NCBI GenBank assembly: GCA_035518875.1
Contig: DATIXD010000189.1
Coordinates: 1-6,755, forward strand
Direction: 5' to 3'
DNA: 6,755 nucleotides
Source: DATIXD01 sp035518875
GTDB lineage: Bacteria > Pseudomonadota > Gammaproteobacteria > Methylococcales > Methylococcaceae
In this document: piece by piece, positions 1 to 5,136 of the stretch
Layout of the letters: the number at the start of each line of letters is the position of its first letter
How positions within the stretch are numbered: the first letter of the stretch is position 1
Program-made: the position numbers and the translations under genes
The notes under the pieces: model-generated
What the model was told of the DNA's origin: nothing
Seen by the model: the letters and a program-made list of their open reading frames with translations, nothing else
Databases searched by the model: none

Positions 1-651
1 CTTGTTTTCGTCTATGGCGGGACCGCCGATGTGCAGGTTGCCTCGCTCGCGGTAAAAGCCATCGAGATGAAAGGCCAGGAGGTCTTTTCCGCCTTCGATT
101 TTCAGATTGCTCGTGGTTTCGTCCGAGACTGAGTTGTAGCGTTGTTCAAAGGTGGGGGAAATCAGCTTCCCGGGCACAAGATCCGGGATGCGGTTGTCGA
201 TGACATTGACGATGCCGCCGATGGCTCCGCTGCCATAGAGCAGGGTCGAAGGACCGCGCAGCACCTCGATGCGCTCAGCCAGCACCGGCTCGATGCTGTT
301 GGCATGATCCGGACTGAGCTGCGCGACATCGCCATTGCCGAGGCTGTTGCTCATGACCCGCACGCGCGGACCGCTTTGTCCGCGAATCACCGGCTGGCCG
401 ACGCCGGGGCCGAAGGATTGGCTGGTCACGCCAGGTTCCTGCTTCAGGGTCTCCCCGATGGTATTCCCCACCTTCAGGTCCAGCTCATTGCCGGTCAGCA
501 CGGTGACCGGCCTGGCGATTTCGGAAAGCTTCTTTTCCAGGGGGGCGCTCACCACCACCGGCTCCAGTTCCGTAACCGGCTGATCCTCAGCACCAACGGT
601 TAAGGCAAACGTGCTAGCCGAGACCCCCAACAGAATGAACCTTTTGTACAC
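1..651 (-). CDS. znuD: TonB-dependent outer-membrane receptor, ZnuD-like (zinc uptake), N-terminal part; runs off the window
   Basis: Translating the minus strand from GTG at 651 gives 217 residues with no stop, so the C-terminal beta-barrel lies outside the window. Residues 1-21 form a signal peptide (MYKRFILLGV..., cleavage probably after VGA). A TonB-box-like ELEPVVVSAP follows at 28-37, then the plug domain: PVIRGQSGPRVRVM near 87-100, SPDHA at 113-117, EVLRGPSTLLYGSGAIGG near 129-146 and NVIDNRIP. These plug motifs are those of the ZnuD family, which imports zinc across the outer membrane with TonB energy; the Asp-His of SPDHA lies where I recall ZnuD plug zinc ligands. No in-frame ATG exists before a stop at 702-700, and GGAGA at 663-659 is 7 bases from the GTG, which fixes the start. 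The neighbouring zur gene and a Zur-box-like site upstream support zinc as substrate. A related siderophore or other metal receptor is the alternative. Confidence 0.88.
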   Translation of the reverse strand, partial: MYKRFILLGVSASTFALTVGAEDQPVTELEPVVVSAPLEKKLSEIARPVTVLTGNELDLKVGNTIGETLKQEPGVTSQSFGPGVGQPVIRGQSGPRVRVMSNSLGNGDVAQLSPDHANSIEPVLAERIEVLRGPSTLLYGSGAIGGIVNVIDNRIPDLVPGKLISPTFEQRYNSVSDETTSNLKIEGGKDLLAFHLDGFYRERGNLHIGGPAIDENK

Positions 652-682
652 CTTGACGTCTCCGGAATGGATCGCTAAGTAT

Positions 683-705
683 CTGACGTTATATCGTAAC
701 TAGTA
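683..705. promoter_or_regulatory. Candidate Zur operator upstream of the znuD-like gene
   Basis: The core GTTATATCGTAAC (688-700, plus strand) matches the proteobacterial Zur-box core GTTATANTATAAC at all but two of the specified positions and has palindromic GTTA/TAAC arms. It lies about 37 bases upstream of the GTG start at 651. On the minus strand it contains TATAAC (693-688), a plausible -10 box, so Zur bound here would block RNA polymerase. A near-copy of the core lies before zur. No good -35 hexamer was seen. Confidence 0.68.
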
Positions 706-751
706 TCGATGGAGAAATGAGGAACATCCATCGTTTAAATCGTCCCGCAAA

Positions 752-1261
752 TCAATTGTCCGCATGGGAGGCCCTGCAATGGGCGCATAGTCCGTGAATT
801 TCGATGGCCTTGCGGTGAAGCGTAAAGCCGGCCTGTTGCAGCTCACGGGCAACCGCCTCCATCACCGCCACACCGGGCCTTTCCTCGACTTCGTTACACT
901 GAACGCAAATGAGCAGCAACTGTTCGTGCTGTCGTTCCGAGCAACTGCAACCGATGAAGGCGTTTAGGCTTTCCACCCGGTGGATCAGCCCCTGTTCCAG
1001 CAGAAAATCCAGGGCACGGTAGACCGTCGCGGGCTTGGCCGCCCGCTCAAGGGGTTTGATCTGATCGAGCAAATCGTAAGCCTTGACCGCCCGGTGGCTC
1101 TCCCAGATCAGTTCGAGTACCTTGCGACGAATCGGCGTCATTCGCACGCCCCGCTCCATACAGAGCTGCTCCGCGGTTTGAATCGCCTTGTTGCGGCAGC
1201 TGACGTGGTCATGGCTGGATGCGTTGGACTTCGTGTGGTCCGACACTGCCGTTAACATCAT
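752..1261 (-). CDS. zur: Zinc uptake regulator Zur (Fur family)
   Basis: This is a cytosolic zinc-sensing repressor of 169 residues, close to E. coli Zur. The winged helix spans roughly 28-100, with ERGVRMTPIRRKVLELIW and the recognition-helix region PATVYRALDFLLEQGLIHRV; this last stretch is typical of Zur rather than Fur. The dimerization domain follows. Likely regulatory zinc ligands are H94, C105, H112 and E127, whose spacing follows E. coli H77/C88/H96/E111. The structural zinc site is C119-x2-C122 plus C159-x2-C162. The N-terminal 25 residues are polar and His-rich. Two ATG codons stand at 1261 and 1258; I keep the first, but the AGGA at 1277-1274 is 12 bases away, so the start is less certain than the identity. 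Its likely targets are its own promoter and the receptor gene 100 bases downstream, both with Zur-box-like sites. A Fur-, Mur- or Nur-type sensor is unlikely given the sequence and neighbours. Confidence 0.92.
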   Translation of the reverse strand: MMLTAVSDHTKSNASSHDHVSCRNKAIQTAEQLCMERGVRMTPIRRKVLELIWESHRAVKAYDLLDQIKPLERAAKPATVYRALDFLLEQGLIHRVESLNAFIGCSCSERQHEQLLLICVQCNEVEERPGVAVMEAVARELQQAGFTLHRKAIEIHGLCAHCRASHADN

Positions 1262-1283
1262 AGGAAAACCAGTCCTTATTCAA

Positions 1284-1306
1284 ATTATATTACTATATAA
1301 CATATC
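1284..1306. promoter_or_regulatory. Candidate Zur operator overlapping the zur promoter
   Basis: On the minus strand the site begins GATATGTTATA, which is 10 of 11 bases of the canonical Zur half-site GAAATGTTATA; the second half is weaker. The core GTTATATAGTAAT (1301-1289) differs from the site before the znuD-like gene at two of 13 positions. The surrounding AT-rich block contains a perfect TATAAT (1289-1284) and an alternative TATATA (1299-1294). The latter lies 16 bases after TTGTGA (1321-1316). The site is 23 or more bases upstream of the zur start, fitting autorepression. Confidence 0.68.
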
Positions 1307-1332
1307 TGCTCTGCGTCACAACACCGACAGGT

Positions 1333-1350
1333 GAAATGTTGCAGTATCTC
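1333..1350. promoter_or_regulatory. Possible additional Zur half-site in the dmeF-zur gap
   Basis: GAAATGTT at 1333-1340 is exactly the first eight bases of the canonical Zur box. It is followed by GCAGTATCTC, which retains TAT at the expected place but not the second arm. It lies about 27 bases upstream of the main site. It could be a secondary contact for cooperative Zur binding, or chance. Confidence 0.25.
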
Positions 1351-1371
1351 CCGGCAGAACCCGCGTGCTGA

Positions 1372-2328
1372 CTACGCCTTCGAGCAGGACATCTCCACAT
1401 TCAGCTGGCCGGGCCAAAATGAGCCGTTCGTCTCGACCGTAACGTGAACCAGCTCTTCATGAACACGCAAAAGACCCCTGAAGTATTCCGGGTGAATGTC
1501 TTCATCCGTGGCGACGCTGAGAATACAGGCGAACTTGCCCTTGCCGACGCGCCAGACGTGCAGATCGCAGATTTCGGCCTGGATCGGGCTGGCTGCCAGG
1601 ACCTTCCGTATTTCCGCCACCACCGGAGCGTTCATTTCGGCGTCGAGCAGCACGCGCCCCGTATCACGCAACAGGCCGCATGCCCATATGGTCACCAACA
1701 GTGTGCCAACCAACCCCATGACCGGGTCCAGCCAGCTCGCCCCCCAGATTTTGCCACCGACCAAGGCCAGGATGGCGAGCACGGAGGTCGCCGCATCGGC
1801 GAGGACATGAAGATAGGCCGAGCGCAGGTTCAGGTCATGATGGTGCTGGCCACGTTCATGATGCTCGTGGTGATGTCCGTCTTTCAGTAACCAAGCACAC
1901 GCAAGATTGACCAGCAGACCGGCCGCCGCAATGACGATGGCCTGATCGTACTGAATCGGCCTGGGCGCCATGAGCCTTGCAACGGATTGGTAACCCATCA
2001 ACCCGGCCACCATCAGCAGCAGCATGGCGCTGGTATAGCCGCCCAACACTTCGATTTTCCAGGTACCGAAGGCGAAGCGCGGATCATGCGCGAATTTGCG
2101 GGCACAGGCGTAGGCGAACACGGACAGTCCCAGTGCGAGCACATGCGAACTCATGTGCCAGCCATCCGCCAATAGGGCCATGGAGTTGTATACCCAGCCT
2201 CCGGCAATCTCCGCCAGCATCATCAGGCTCGTCAACAACAAGGCGCCCCAGGTGCCACGCTCCGCCATCGGATTGCCTTCATCAAAACGGTGGGAATGTC
2301 TCCATTGGTCGGCGGCGGGTTGTGACAT
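1372..2328 (-). CDS. dmeF: CDF-family divalent metal cation exporter, DmeF-like (Co/Ni/Zn efflux)
   Basis: This inner-membrane cation/proton antiporter exports divalent metal from the cytoplasm. I start it at ATG 2328, giving 318 residues: GGAG at 2340-2337 is 8 bases upstream, and the longer frame would need a GTG at 2364. Six membrane segments lie at roughly 27-47, 51-75, 93-115, 127-148, 170-191 and 199-221, followed by a cytoplasmic CDF domain (222-318). The transport site is H58-x3-H62 in segment 2 (ADGWHMSSH) and H174-x3-D178 in segment 5 (HVLADAATS). HxxxH instead of the HxxxD usual in CzcD/ZnT proteins is typical of DmeF. A His-rich loop (152-164, HHHEHH and HHH) between segments 4 and 5 fits metal delivery. 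DmeF proteins are linked to cobalt and nickel export, but the zur neighbour leaves zinc open. A TATACT box (2373-2368) may be its -10. No Zur-box-like site was seen before it. Confidence 0.88.
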   Translation of the reverse strand: MSQPAADQWRHSHRFDEGNPMAERGTWGALLLTSLMMLAEIAGGWVYNSMALLADGWHMSSHVLALGLSVFAYACARKFAHDPRFAFGTWKIEVLGGYTSAMLLLMVAGLMGYQSVARLMAPRPIQYDQAIVIAAAGLLVNLACAWLLKDGHHHEHHERGQHHHDLNLRSAYLHVLADAATSVLAILALVGGKIWGASWLDPVMGLVGTLLVTIWACGLLRDTGRVLLDAEMNAPVVAEIRKVLAASPIQAEICDLHVWRVGKGKFACILSVATDEDIHPEYFRGLLRVHEELVHVTVETNGSFWPGQLNVEMSCSKA

Positions 2329-2468
2329 GGGTGCATCTCCAAAATGACTCGGAATAGACTGCACATCAGTATACAGCCAGCCATCACCCTAGCCGGCACT
2401 GTCATACCTGGTCGTCCCTGGTTTTCGGTCACTGGTTTCCAACCGAAATGATCAGCGGCTCGCTTCGG

Positions 2469-2497
2469 TTGACAATGCCTCCGCGCTAGCGGATCCT
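2469..2497 (+). promoter_or_regulatory. Possible promoter of the His-rich protein gene
   Basis: The 223-base divergent gap between the exporter and the His-rich gene holds a perfect TTGACA at 2469-2474. At 17 bases spacing the -10 is only GATCCT (2492-2497, three of six consensus bases). The short dyad TCCGC-GCTA-GCGGA (about 2479-2492) sits between the hexamers and could be an operator. A strong -35 with a poor -10 suggests dependence on an activator, but this is weak evidence. Confidence 0.3.
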
Positions 2498-2551
2498 GAG
2501 CACGGCGAAGTGCATGGCATTGCTTATCCTTCCCGCGATTGGAGACTAGAC

Positions 2552-2899
2552 ATGGCTACCTGCAATATTCACGACGACCATCCCCATGAACATGGCCCGA
2601 ATTGCGGACATCGGGCAATCATGCATGAAGGACACCTCGACTATCTGCACGATGGACACCTGCATCATCCGCACGAAGGCCATATTGATGAGCACATCCT
2701 CTCGATAAGCGCCGCCCATCCTGACGAGTGTACCAATGGGCACGAGTGCGACGGCCACGAGCAGGATCACATCCATGGTCCCGGGTGCGGACATAACGCA
2801 GTTCCGCACGGTGATCATATCGACTATCTGGTGAACGGGCATTTGCATCATCCCCATGATGGTCATTGCGATGATCATGGTGCCGTGGAATTCGGCTAA
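2552..2899 (+). CDS. His/Cys-rich two-repeat protein, putative metal-binding buffer or chaperone
   Basis: A soluble 115-residue protein with 28 His and 6 Cys, no signal peptide and no membrane segment, so probably cytosolic. The start is ATG 2552, with GGAG at 2541-2544 seven bases before it; an upstream in-frame ATG at 2510 lacks this support. Two 37-residue units (residues 12-48 and 73-109) share 24 identical positions and follow the pattern HxHGPxCGHxA, then HxxHxDYL, then GHLHHPHxGHxDxH. The 24-residue linker adds C60 and C66. The density of ligands implies binding of several Zn, Ni or Co ions. The gene is transcribed away from the dmeF-like exporter and lies beside zur, so it may buffer metal for export or store it. 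I recall similar uncharacterised proteins near metal genes in proteobacteria but no established function or symbol. Its chemistry is clear; its physiological role is inferred. Confidence 0.82.
   Translation: MATCNIHDDHPHEHGPNCGHRAIMHEGHLDYLHDGHLHHPHEGHIDEHILSISAAHPDECTNGHECDGHEQDHIHGPGCGHNAVPHGDHIDYLVNGHLHHPHDGHCDDHGAVEFG
2585..2878 (+). repeat. Internal duplication in the His-rich gene (copies 2585-2695 and 2768-2878)
   Basis: Two 111-base units encode 37 residues each, separated by 72 bases. At protein level 24 of 37 positions are identical, including every His of the GHLHHPH core, the GPxCGH segment and DYL. The DNA has diverged more at third positions, so the duplication is old and held by selection for metal ligands rather than a recent slippage event. 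Confidence 0.85.
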
Positions 2900-3190
2900 C
2901 TACTTCCACCGAGGATGGCGGGCGTAGGCCGCGAAGCCTGGCGGACTCCATCCCGGGTCACGCGGCACGATTCTCATGGAGCGAAAAACTCGGCCAGCCA
3001 AGCCCGTGTGAGCCGCTTCTTCAGGACTATGCCCTTCCGGGCCACGCCCTGAGTGCGCTGGCCTGTAAAGGGCTTGGGCCAGCAGCAGCATGTACTTTTT
3101 GGGCGTGTGTGGCCAATGTCTACCGTTGCTCAATGACCGCTTTATGCATTCGATCGGCCATCCACTCGAACCCGTTGATCGTCCGTAACT
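2900..3190. other. Non-coding stretch without a supported gene
   Basis: No convincing coding region is seen on either strand. A minus-strand frame is open across 3133-2900, but its composition is not protein-like and it has no recognisable motif or ribosome site. A second short minus-strand frame reads ...INGFEWMADRMHKAVIEQR and stops at 3122-3120. It looks more protein-like and may be the tail of a decayed gene interrupted by the palindrome at 3191, but it has no start. No strong terminator was found after the His-rich gene. Confidence 0.4.
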
Positions 3191-3220
3191 GGCCGTTATG
3201 CAAAGCTTTGCATAACGGCC
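3191..3220. repeat. Perfect 30-bp palindrome
   Basis: The left arm GGCCGTTATGCAAAG is followed without spacer by its exact reverse complement CTTTGCATAACGGCC. All 15 base pairs are perfect. The last GGCC (3217-3220) is shared with the left inverted repeat of the adjacent element. The arm resembles the tip of that repeat: GGCCGTTATGCAAAGC against GGCCATTATGACAAGT agrees at 12 of 16 bases. It could be two joined ends of a related element, or a protein-binding dyad. No poly-T tract follows directly, so it does not look like a standard terminator. Confidence 0.9.
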
Positions 3221-3243
3221 ATTATGACAAGTGTCTTTTTATG
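3216..3243 (+). repeat. Left terminal inverted repeat
   Basis: This is a 28-base arm, perfectly complementary to 3621-3648. Its inner part is CTTTTTATG. Its outer GGCC is shared with the 30-bp palindrome. Confidence 0.9.
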
Positions 3244-3294
3244 CGCAGTAGCTCGGTGATGAACGACTTTTGGCCGATAGCTCGGGGGTTGAGC

Positions 3295-3324
3295 CTGACA
3301 GCATGATTGGAGGCTGGACATAAT
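3295..3324 (+). promoter_or_regulatory. Possible promoter inside the inverted-repeat element
   Basis: CTGACA (3295-3300) and CATAAT (3319-3324) each match five of six consensus bases and are 18 bases apart. Transcription would start near 3331, at the foot of the leader hairpin before the 66-codon ORF. An alternative -10, TATAGT, lies at 3328-3333. Confidence 0.42.
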
Positions 3325-3330
3325 TTCTAT

Positions 3331-3375
3331 AGTCGTCTGGAGTGGAAATCCTAAGGCCCACTTCTGGAGACGGCT
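3331..3375 (+). promoter_or_regulatory. Leader hairpin covering the ribosome binding site of the small ORF
   Basis: AGTCGTCT (3331-3338) can pair with AGACGGCT (3368-3375), eight pairs including one G-U. AGTGG (3341-3345) can pair with CCACT (3358-3362), with an asymmetric internal loop between. The outer right arm ends one base before the ATG at 3376 and includes part of the GGAG at 3366-3369. In RNA this would hinder ribosome access, a known way to keep translation of mobile-element genes low. This is predicted by eye from pairing only. Confidence 0.4.
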
Positions 3376-3576
3376 ATGAACTCAACTATACCTTCATCCG
3401 ACGACCCGGCGCTGGCTTCGCGACAGCATATTGAGGCCGATTTGGCGATGATGAAACGGGCATCAGCCAGACTTCAGGAGCCCGGGACCAAACTACTCCG
3501 GAATCCCGCTCCAGATTCGCTAATCCAGTTTCCAAAACGATCTGATTTTTATGCAAAGCGCGCGGGCGAGTTATGA
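3376..3576 (+). CDS. Small hypothetical protein (66 residues) inside the inverted-repeat element
   Basis: ATG 3376 is preceded by GGAGA at 3366-3370 with 5 bases spacing, and a promoter-like pair lies upstream, so it may be expressed. The product has a short polar N-terminus (MNSTIPSSDDPALA), a probable amphipathic helix at about residues 15-35 (RQHIEADLAMMKRASARLQE) and a basic C-terminus ending KRSDFYAKRAGEL. There is no signal peptide, membrane segment, Cys or known motif. I do not recognise it. It ends 44 bases before the right inverted repeat, so it would travel with the element. It could be cargo, a shortened leftover of an element-encoded protein, or a chance ORF. Confidence 0.42.
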   Translation: MNSTIPSSDDPALASRQHIEADLAMMKRASARLQEPGTKLLRNPAPDSLIQFPKRSDFYAKRAGEL

Positions 3577-3620
3577 GCCTCTAACTCAGACCGCATCACG
3601 CCCGCAGCCAATGCACTGAA

Positions 3621-3648
3621 CATAAAAAGACACTTGTCATAATGGCCG
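3621..3648 (-). repeat. Right terminal inverted repeat
   Basis: This is the exact reverse complement of 3216-3243, ending ...GTCATAATGGCCG on the plus strand. An open frame of 92 codons begins at the ATG inside it (3642) and runs outward, but it is not supported as a gene. Confidence 0.9.
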
Positions 3649-3960
3649 ATCTGAGCCACTCAGCAATCAATCAAGCTTTTGGATTCATCGCAGTGGGTAT
3701 GGAAAAGTGTTTGTATCCCCCGAAGCCATCATGCGGTGGTGGACAGAAGCCATGGCAACGCTTTCGCGACGCCCTTGCGCTTGACAACCCACTCGGTGCG
3801 GGCGCATGTTTTAAAGAGAGAGCCTGTCAGGCCAGTATTTTGCCGATCTTCTATGCGTCACCTTACTGCAGGCCGGCAATCGAGTTCCTGGAGGTCATCG
3901 CTCGGATTCGTAGTAGATAAAGTTCCACCATAAATACCATGAGGAGTGCGACGATTCTGC
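3649..3960. other. Intergenic stretch upstream of the DUF465 gene
   Basis: No supported gene. A perfect TTGACA lies at 3781-3786 with CATGTT (3805-3810) 18 bases on. This is a weak candidate promoter for the DUF465 gene with a leader of roughly 145 bases. GAGGAG at 3941-3946 is the only purine-rich ribosome-site candidate ahead of that gene. The 92-codon plus-strand frame from 3642 to 3920 has no motif and an odd residue composition. Confidence 0.35.
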
Positions 3961-4191
3961 ATGGATGAATATCCGGCCAATGTTGAAACGGAAACCTTCC
4001 GGCGCACTGAACTTGAGCACTTGCGCGAGTTGCGCATGGAACATCGCAACCTGGACGAAGCTATTCAGCGTATTCAACAGCACCACTTGGCCGATGAACT
4101 GCAATTGCGCCGCCTCAAGAAGCACAAACTGCGGCTCAAGGACCTGATCGCCCAAGCGGAAAGCGCCTTGATTCCAGACCTTGACGCCTAG
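3961..4191 (+). CDS. DUF465 / YdcH-family small helical protein
   Basis: The 76-residue product is almost entirely helical and highly charged, as usual for the DUF465 (YdcH) family. The diagnostic C-terminal half is clear: RMEHRNLDEAIQRI (25-38), then LQLRRLKKHKLRLKDLIA (47-64) and the end SALIPDLDA. It should form a short coiled-coil hairpin in the cytosol. The family function is not established. I choose ATG 3961; a GTG at 3946 in the same frame overlaps the only purine-rich site (GAGGAG, 3941-3946), which is 14 bases from the ATG, so the five-residue longer form cannot be excluded. It has 5' flanking sequence free of genes and is followed after 215 bases by the YecA-like gene, so it is probably a single-gene unit. 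Confidence 0.85.
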   Translation: MDEYPANVETETFRRTELEHLRELRMEHRNLDEAIQRIQQHHLADELQLRRLKKHKLRLKDLIAQAESALIPDLDA

Positions 4192-4406
4192 TTCGGACGT
4201 CGCTGCGTGGTGTTCCCCGCCGGAATCCAATTGGTTCTGGTACCCCATGACCGAGCCTGAGTCTTCGCGGGAGGAAGAGTGGAAGAGTGGAGTTTAAATT
4301 CGCTGGCGTAGCATTCCCGCGGATCACAATGGCACGAATACACGACCTCTGCTCGCTGAGTGCAAAATTTCTCTTGCGTTGCATTTGGATGAGATGAGGA
4401 ATGCTC

Positions 4407-5102
4407 ATGAGGAAAGCCAAACTCTCGACCGCCCTGACCGAGACCGAACTGGACCGCCTCGGCGCCTTCCTCAGCCAATTTCCGAGGGCCATGAATTTGG
4501 AAACCATGGATGGATTTTTCTCGGCACTGATCTGTGCTCCGGAAATGGTACCGATGGGCGAGGTGATGACGCAGGTGTGGGGAGAAGAGGCGGAGTTTGC
4601 CAGTGAAGACGAAGCGCGAGAGATCACGTCGCTCCTTATGCGCCACTGGAACACGATCTCAGGCGCACTCAACGGCGACGATCTGTATTGGCCTATTCTC
4701 CTGGAGGATGAAGCGGGGAAAACGAACGCAAACGATTGGGCGCAAGGCTTTTATCGAGGCATGGAGCTCAGCGGGGGAAGCTGGACTCAATTATTGGGCG
4801 ATGATGAGCACGGAGGCTGGATCGTTCCGATTCTGGCGTTGGCCCATGAACACGATCCGGATCCGCAGATGCGCCCCGGGATCATTGACCCCGCGCGGCG
4901 CGAGCAGATGATCGCAGGGATGGTCGCCGGATTGAAAAAAATACACGACTACTTCGCCCCGCATCGTCGCGCGGCGGCAAATGAGGCGGCTCAAACTTAC
5001 CGGCGCAGCGCCCCGAAAGTCGGCCGCAATGATCCGTGCCCGTGCGGCAGCGGGCGCAAATACAAACACTGTTGCGCCGGTAAAGACCCTACACTGCACT
5101 GA
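4407..5102 (+). CDS. UPF0149 / YecA-like protein with C-terminal SEC-C zinc-binding motif
   Basis: The product is 231 residues, near the 221 of E. coli YecA. The UPF0149 domain covers about 8-185: it opens with a helical LTETELDRLGAFLSQFP, then the typical NLETMDGFFSALICAP (about 28-43), an acidic central part, NDWAQGFYRGMEL and WIVPILALAHE. After a basic linker, the SEC-C motif follows at 205-225 (VGRNDPCPCGSGRKYKHCC), with zinc ligands C211, C213, C222 and C223. In SecA the same tail binds zinc and contacts ribosomes or SecB, which suggests a role in protein interactions, but YecA-type function remains loosely defined. I choose ATG 4407 over ATG 4401 because GAGGA (4396-4400) is 6 bases from 4407 and directly abuts 4401. 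In the 215 bases before it I see no gene, only the tandem AGAGTGGA pair near 4275. Confidence 0.9.
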   Translation: MRKAKLSTALTETELDRLGAFLSQFPRAMNLETMDGFFSALICAPEMVPMGEVMTQVWGEEAEFASEDEAREITSLLMRHWNTISGALNGDDLYWPILLEDEAGKTNANDWAQGFYRGMELSGGSWTQLLGDDEHGGWIVPILALAHEHDPDPQMRPGIIDPARREQMIAGMVAGLKKIHDYFAPHRRAAANEAAQTYRRSAPKVGRNDPCPCGSGRKYKHCCAGKDPTLH

Positions 5103-5136
5103 GCTGGGTGTACGAGTCTTTTAAGGACCGTTTAAC

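Larger units (their letters stand above)
3216..3648. mobile_element. 433-bp segment bounded by perfect 28-bp inverted repeats; candidate non-autonomous element (MITE-like)
   Basis: The left end (3216-3243) begins CGGCCATTATGACAAGTGTC. The right end (3621-3648) is its exact reverse complement over all 28 bases. Since GGCC is self-complementary, the ends can also be read as 23-bp repeats starting ATTATGACAAG (3221-3643) flanked by a GGCC target duplication at 3217-3220 and 3644-3647. The interior has no transposase; it holds a promoter-like pair, a hairpin and a 66-codon ORF. Size, perfect ends and lack of transposase fit a MITE or an internally deleted insertion sequence mobilised in trans. 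I could not assign it to a known family. An inverted duplication serving another purpose is the alternative. Confidence 0.62.

Noticed and set aside
142..603. 153-codon plus-strand open frame
   Set aside because: It is antisense to the znuD-like plug domain, whose minus-strand translation is an excellent family match.
2900..3133. 77-codon minus-strand open frame
   Set aside because: Rich in Pro, Arg, His and Gly as in a random GC-rich frame, without motif or ribosome site.
3191..3220. Palindrome read as an integron attC site (GTTATGC / GCATAAC boxes)
   Set aside because: The boxes are back-to-back without the L/R box pairs and extra-helical bases of attC, and no cassette array or integrase is present.
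3191..3220. Palindrome read as a rho-independent terminator
   Set aside because: It has no loop or directly following poly-T tract and no gene ends just before it; the nearest T run (3236-3240) belongs to the inverted repeat.
3642..3920. 92-codon plus-strand open frame starting inside the right inverted repeat
   Set aside because: The start lies in the repeat, there is no ribosome site, no recognisable motif, and the residue mix is not convincing.
4270..4295. Tandem AGAGTGGA pair upstream of the YecA-like gene
   Set aside because: Short purine-rich repetition with no partner elsewhere and no obvious role.
4136..4672. 178-codon minus-strand open frame
   Set aside because: It is antisense to the end of the DUF465 gene and the start of the YecA-like gene and has no motif.
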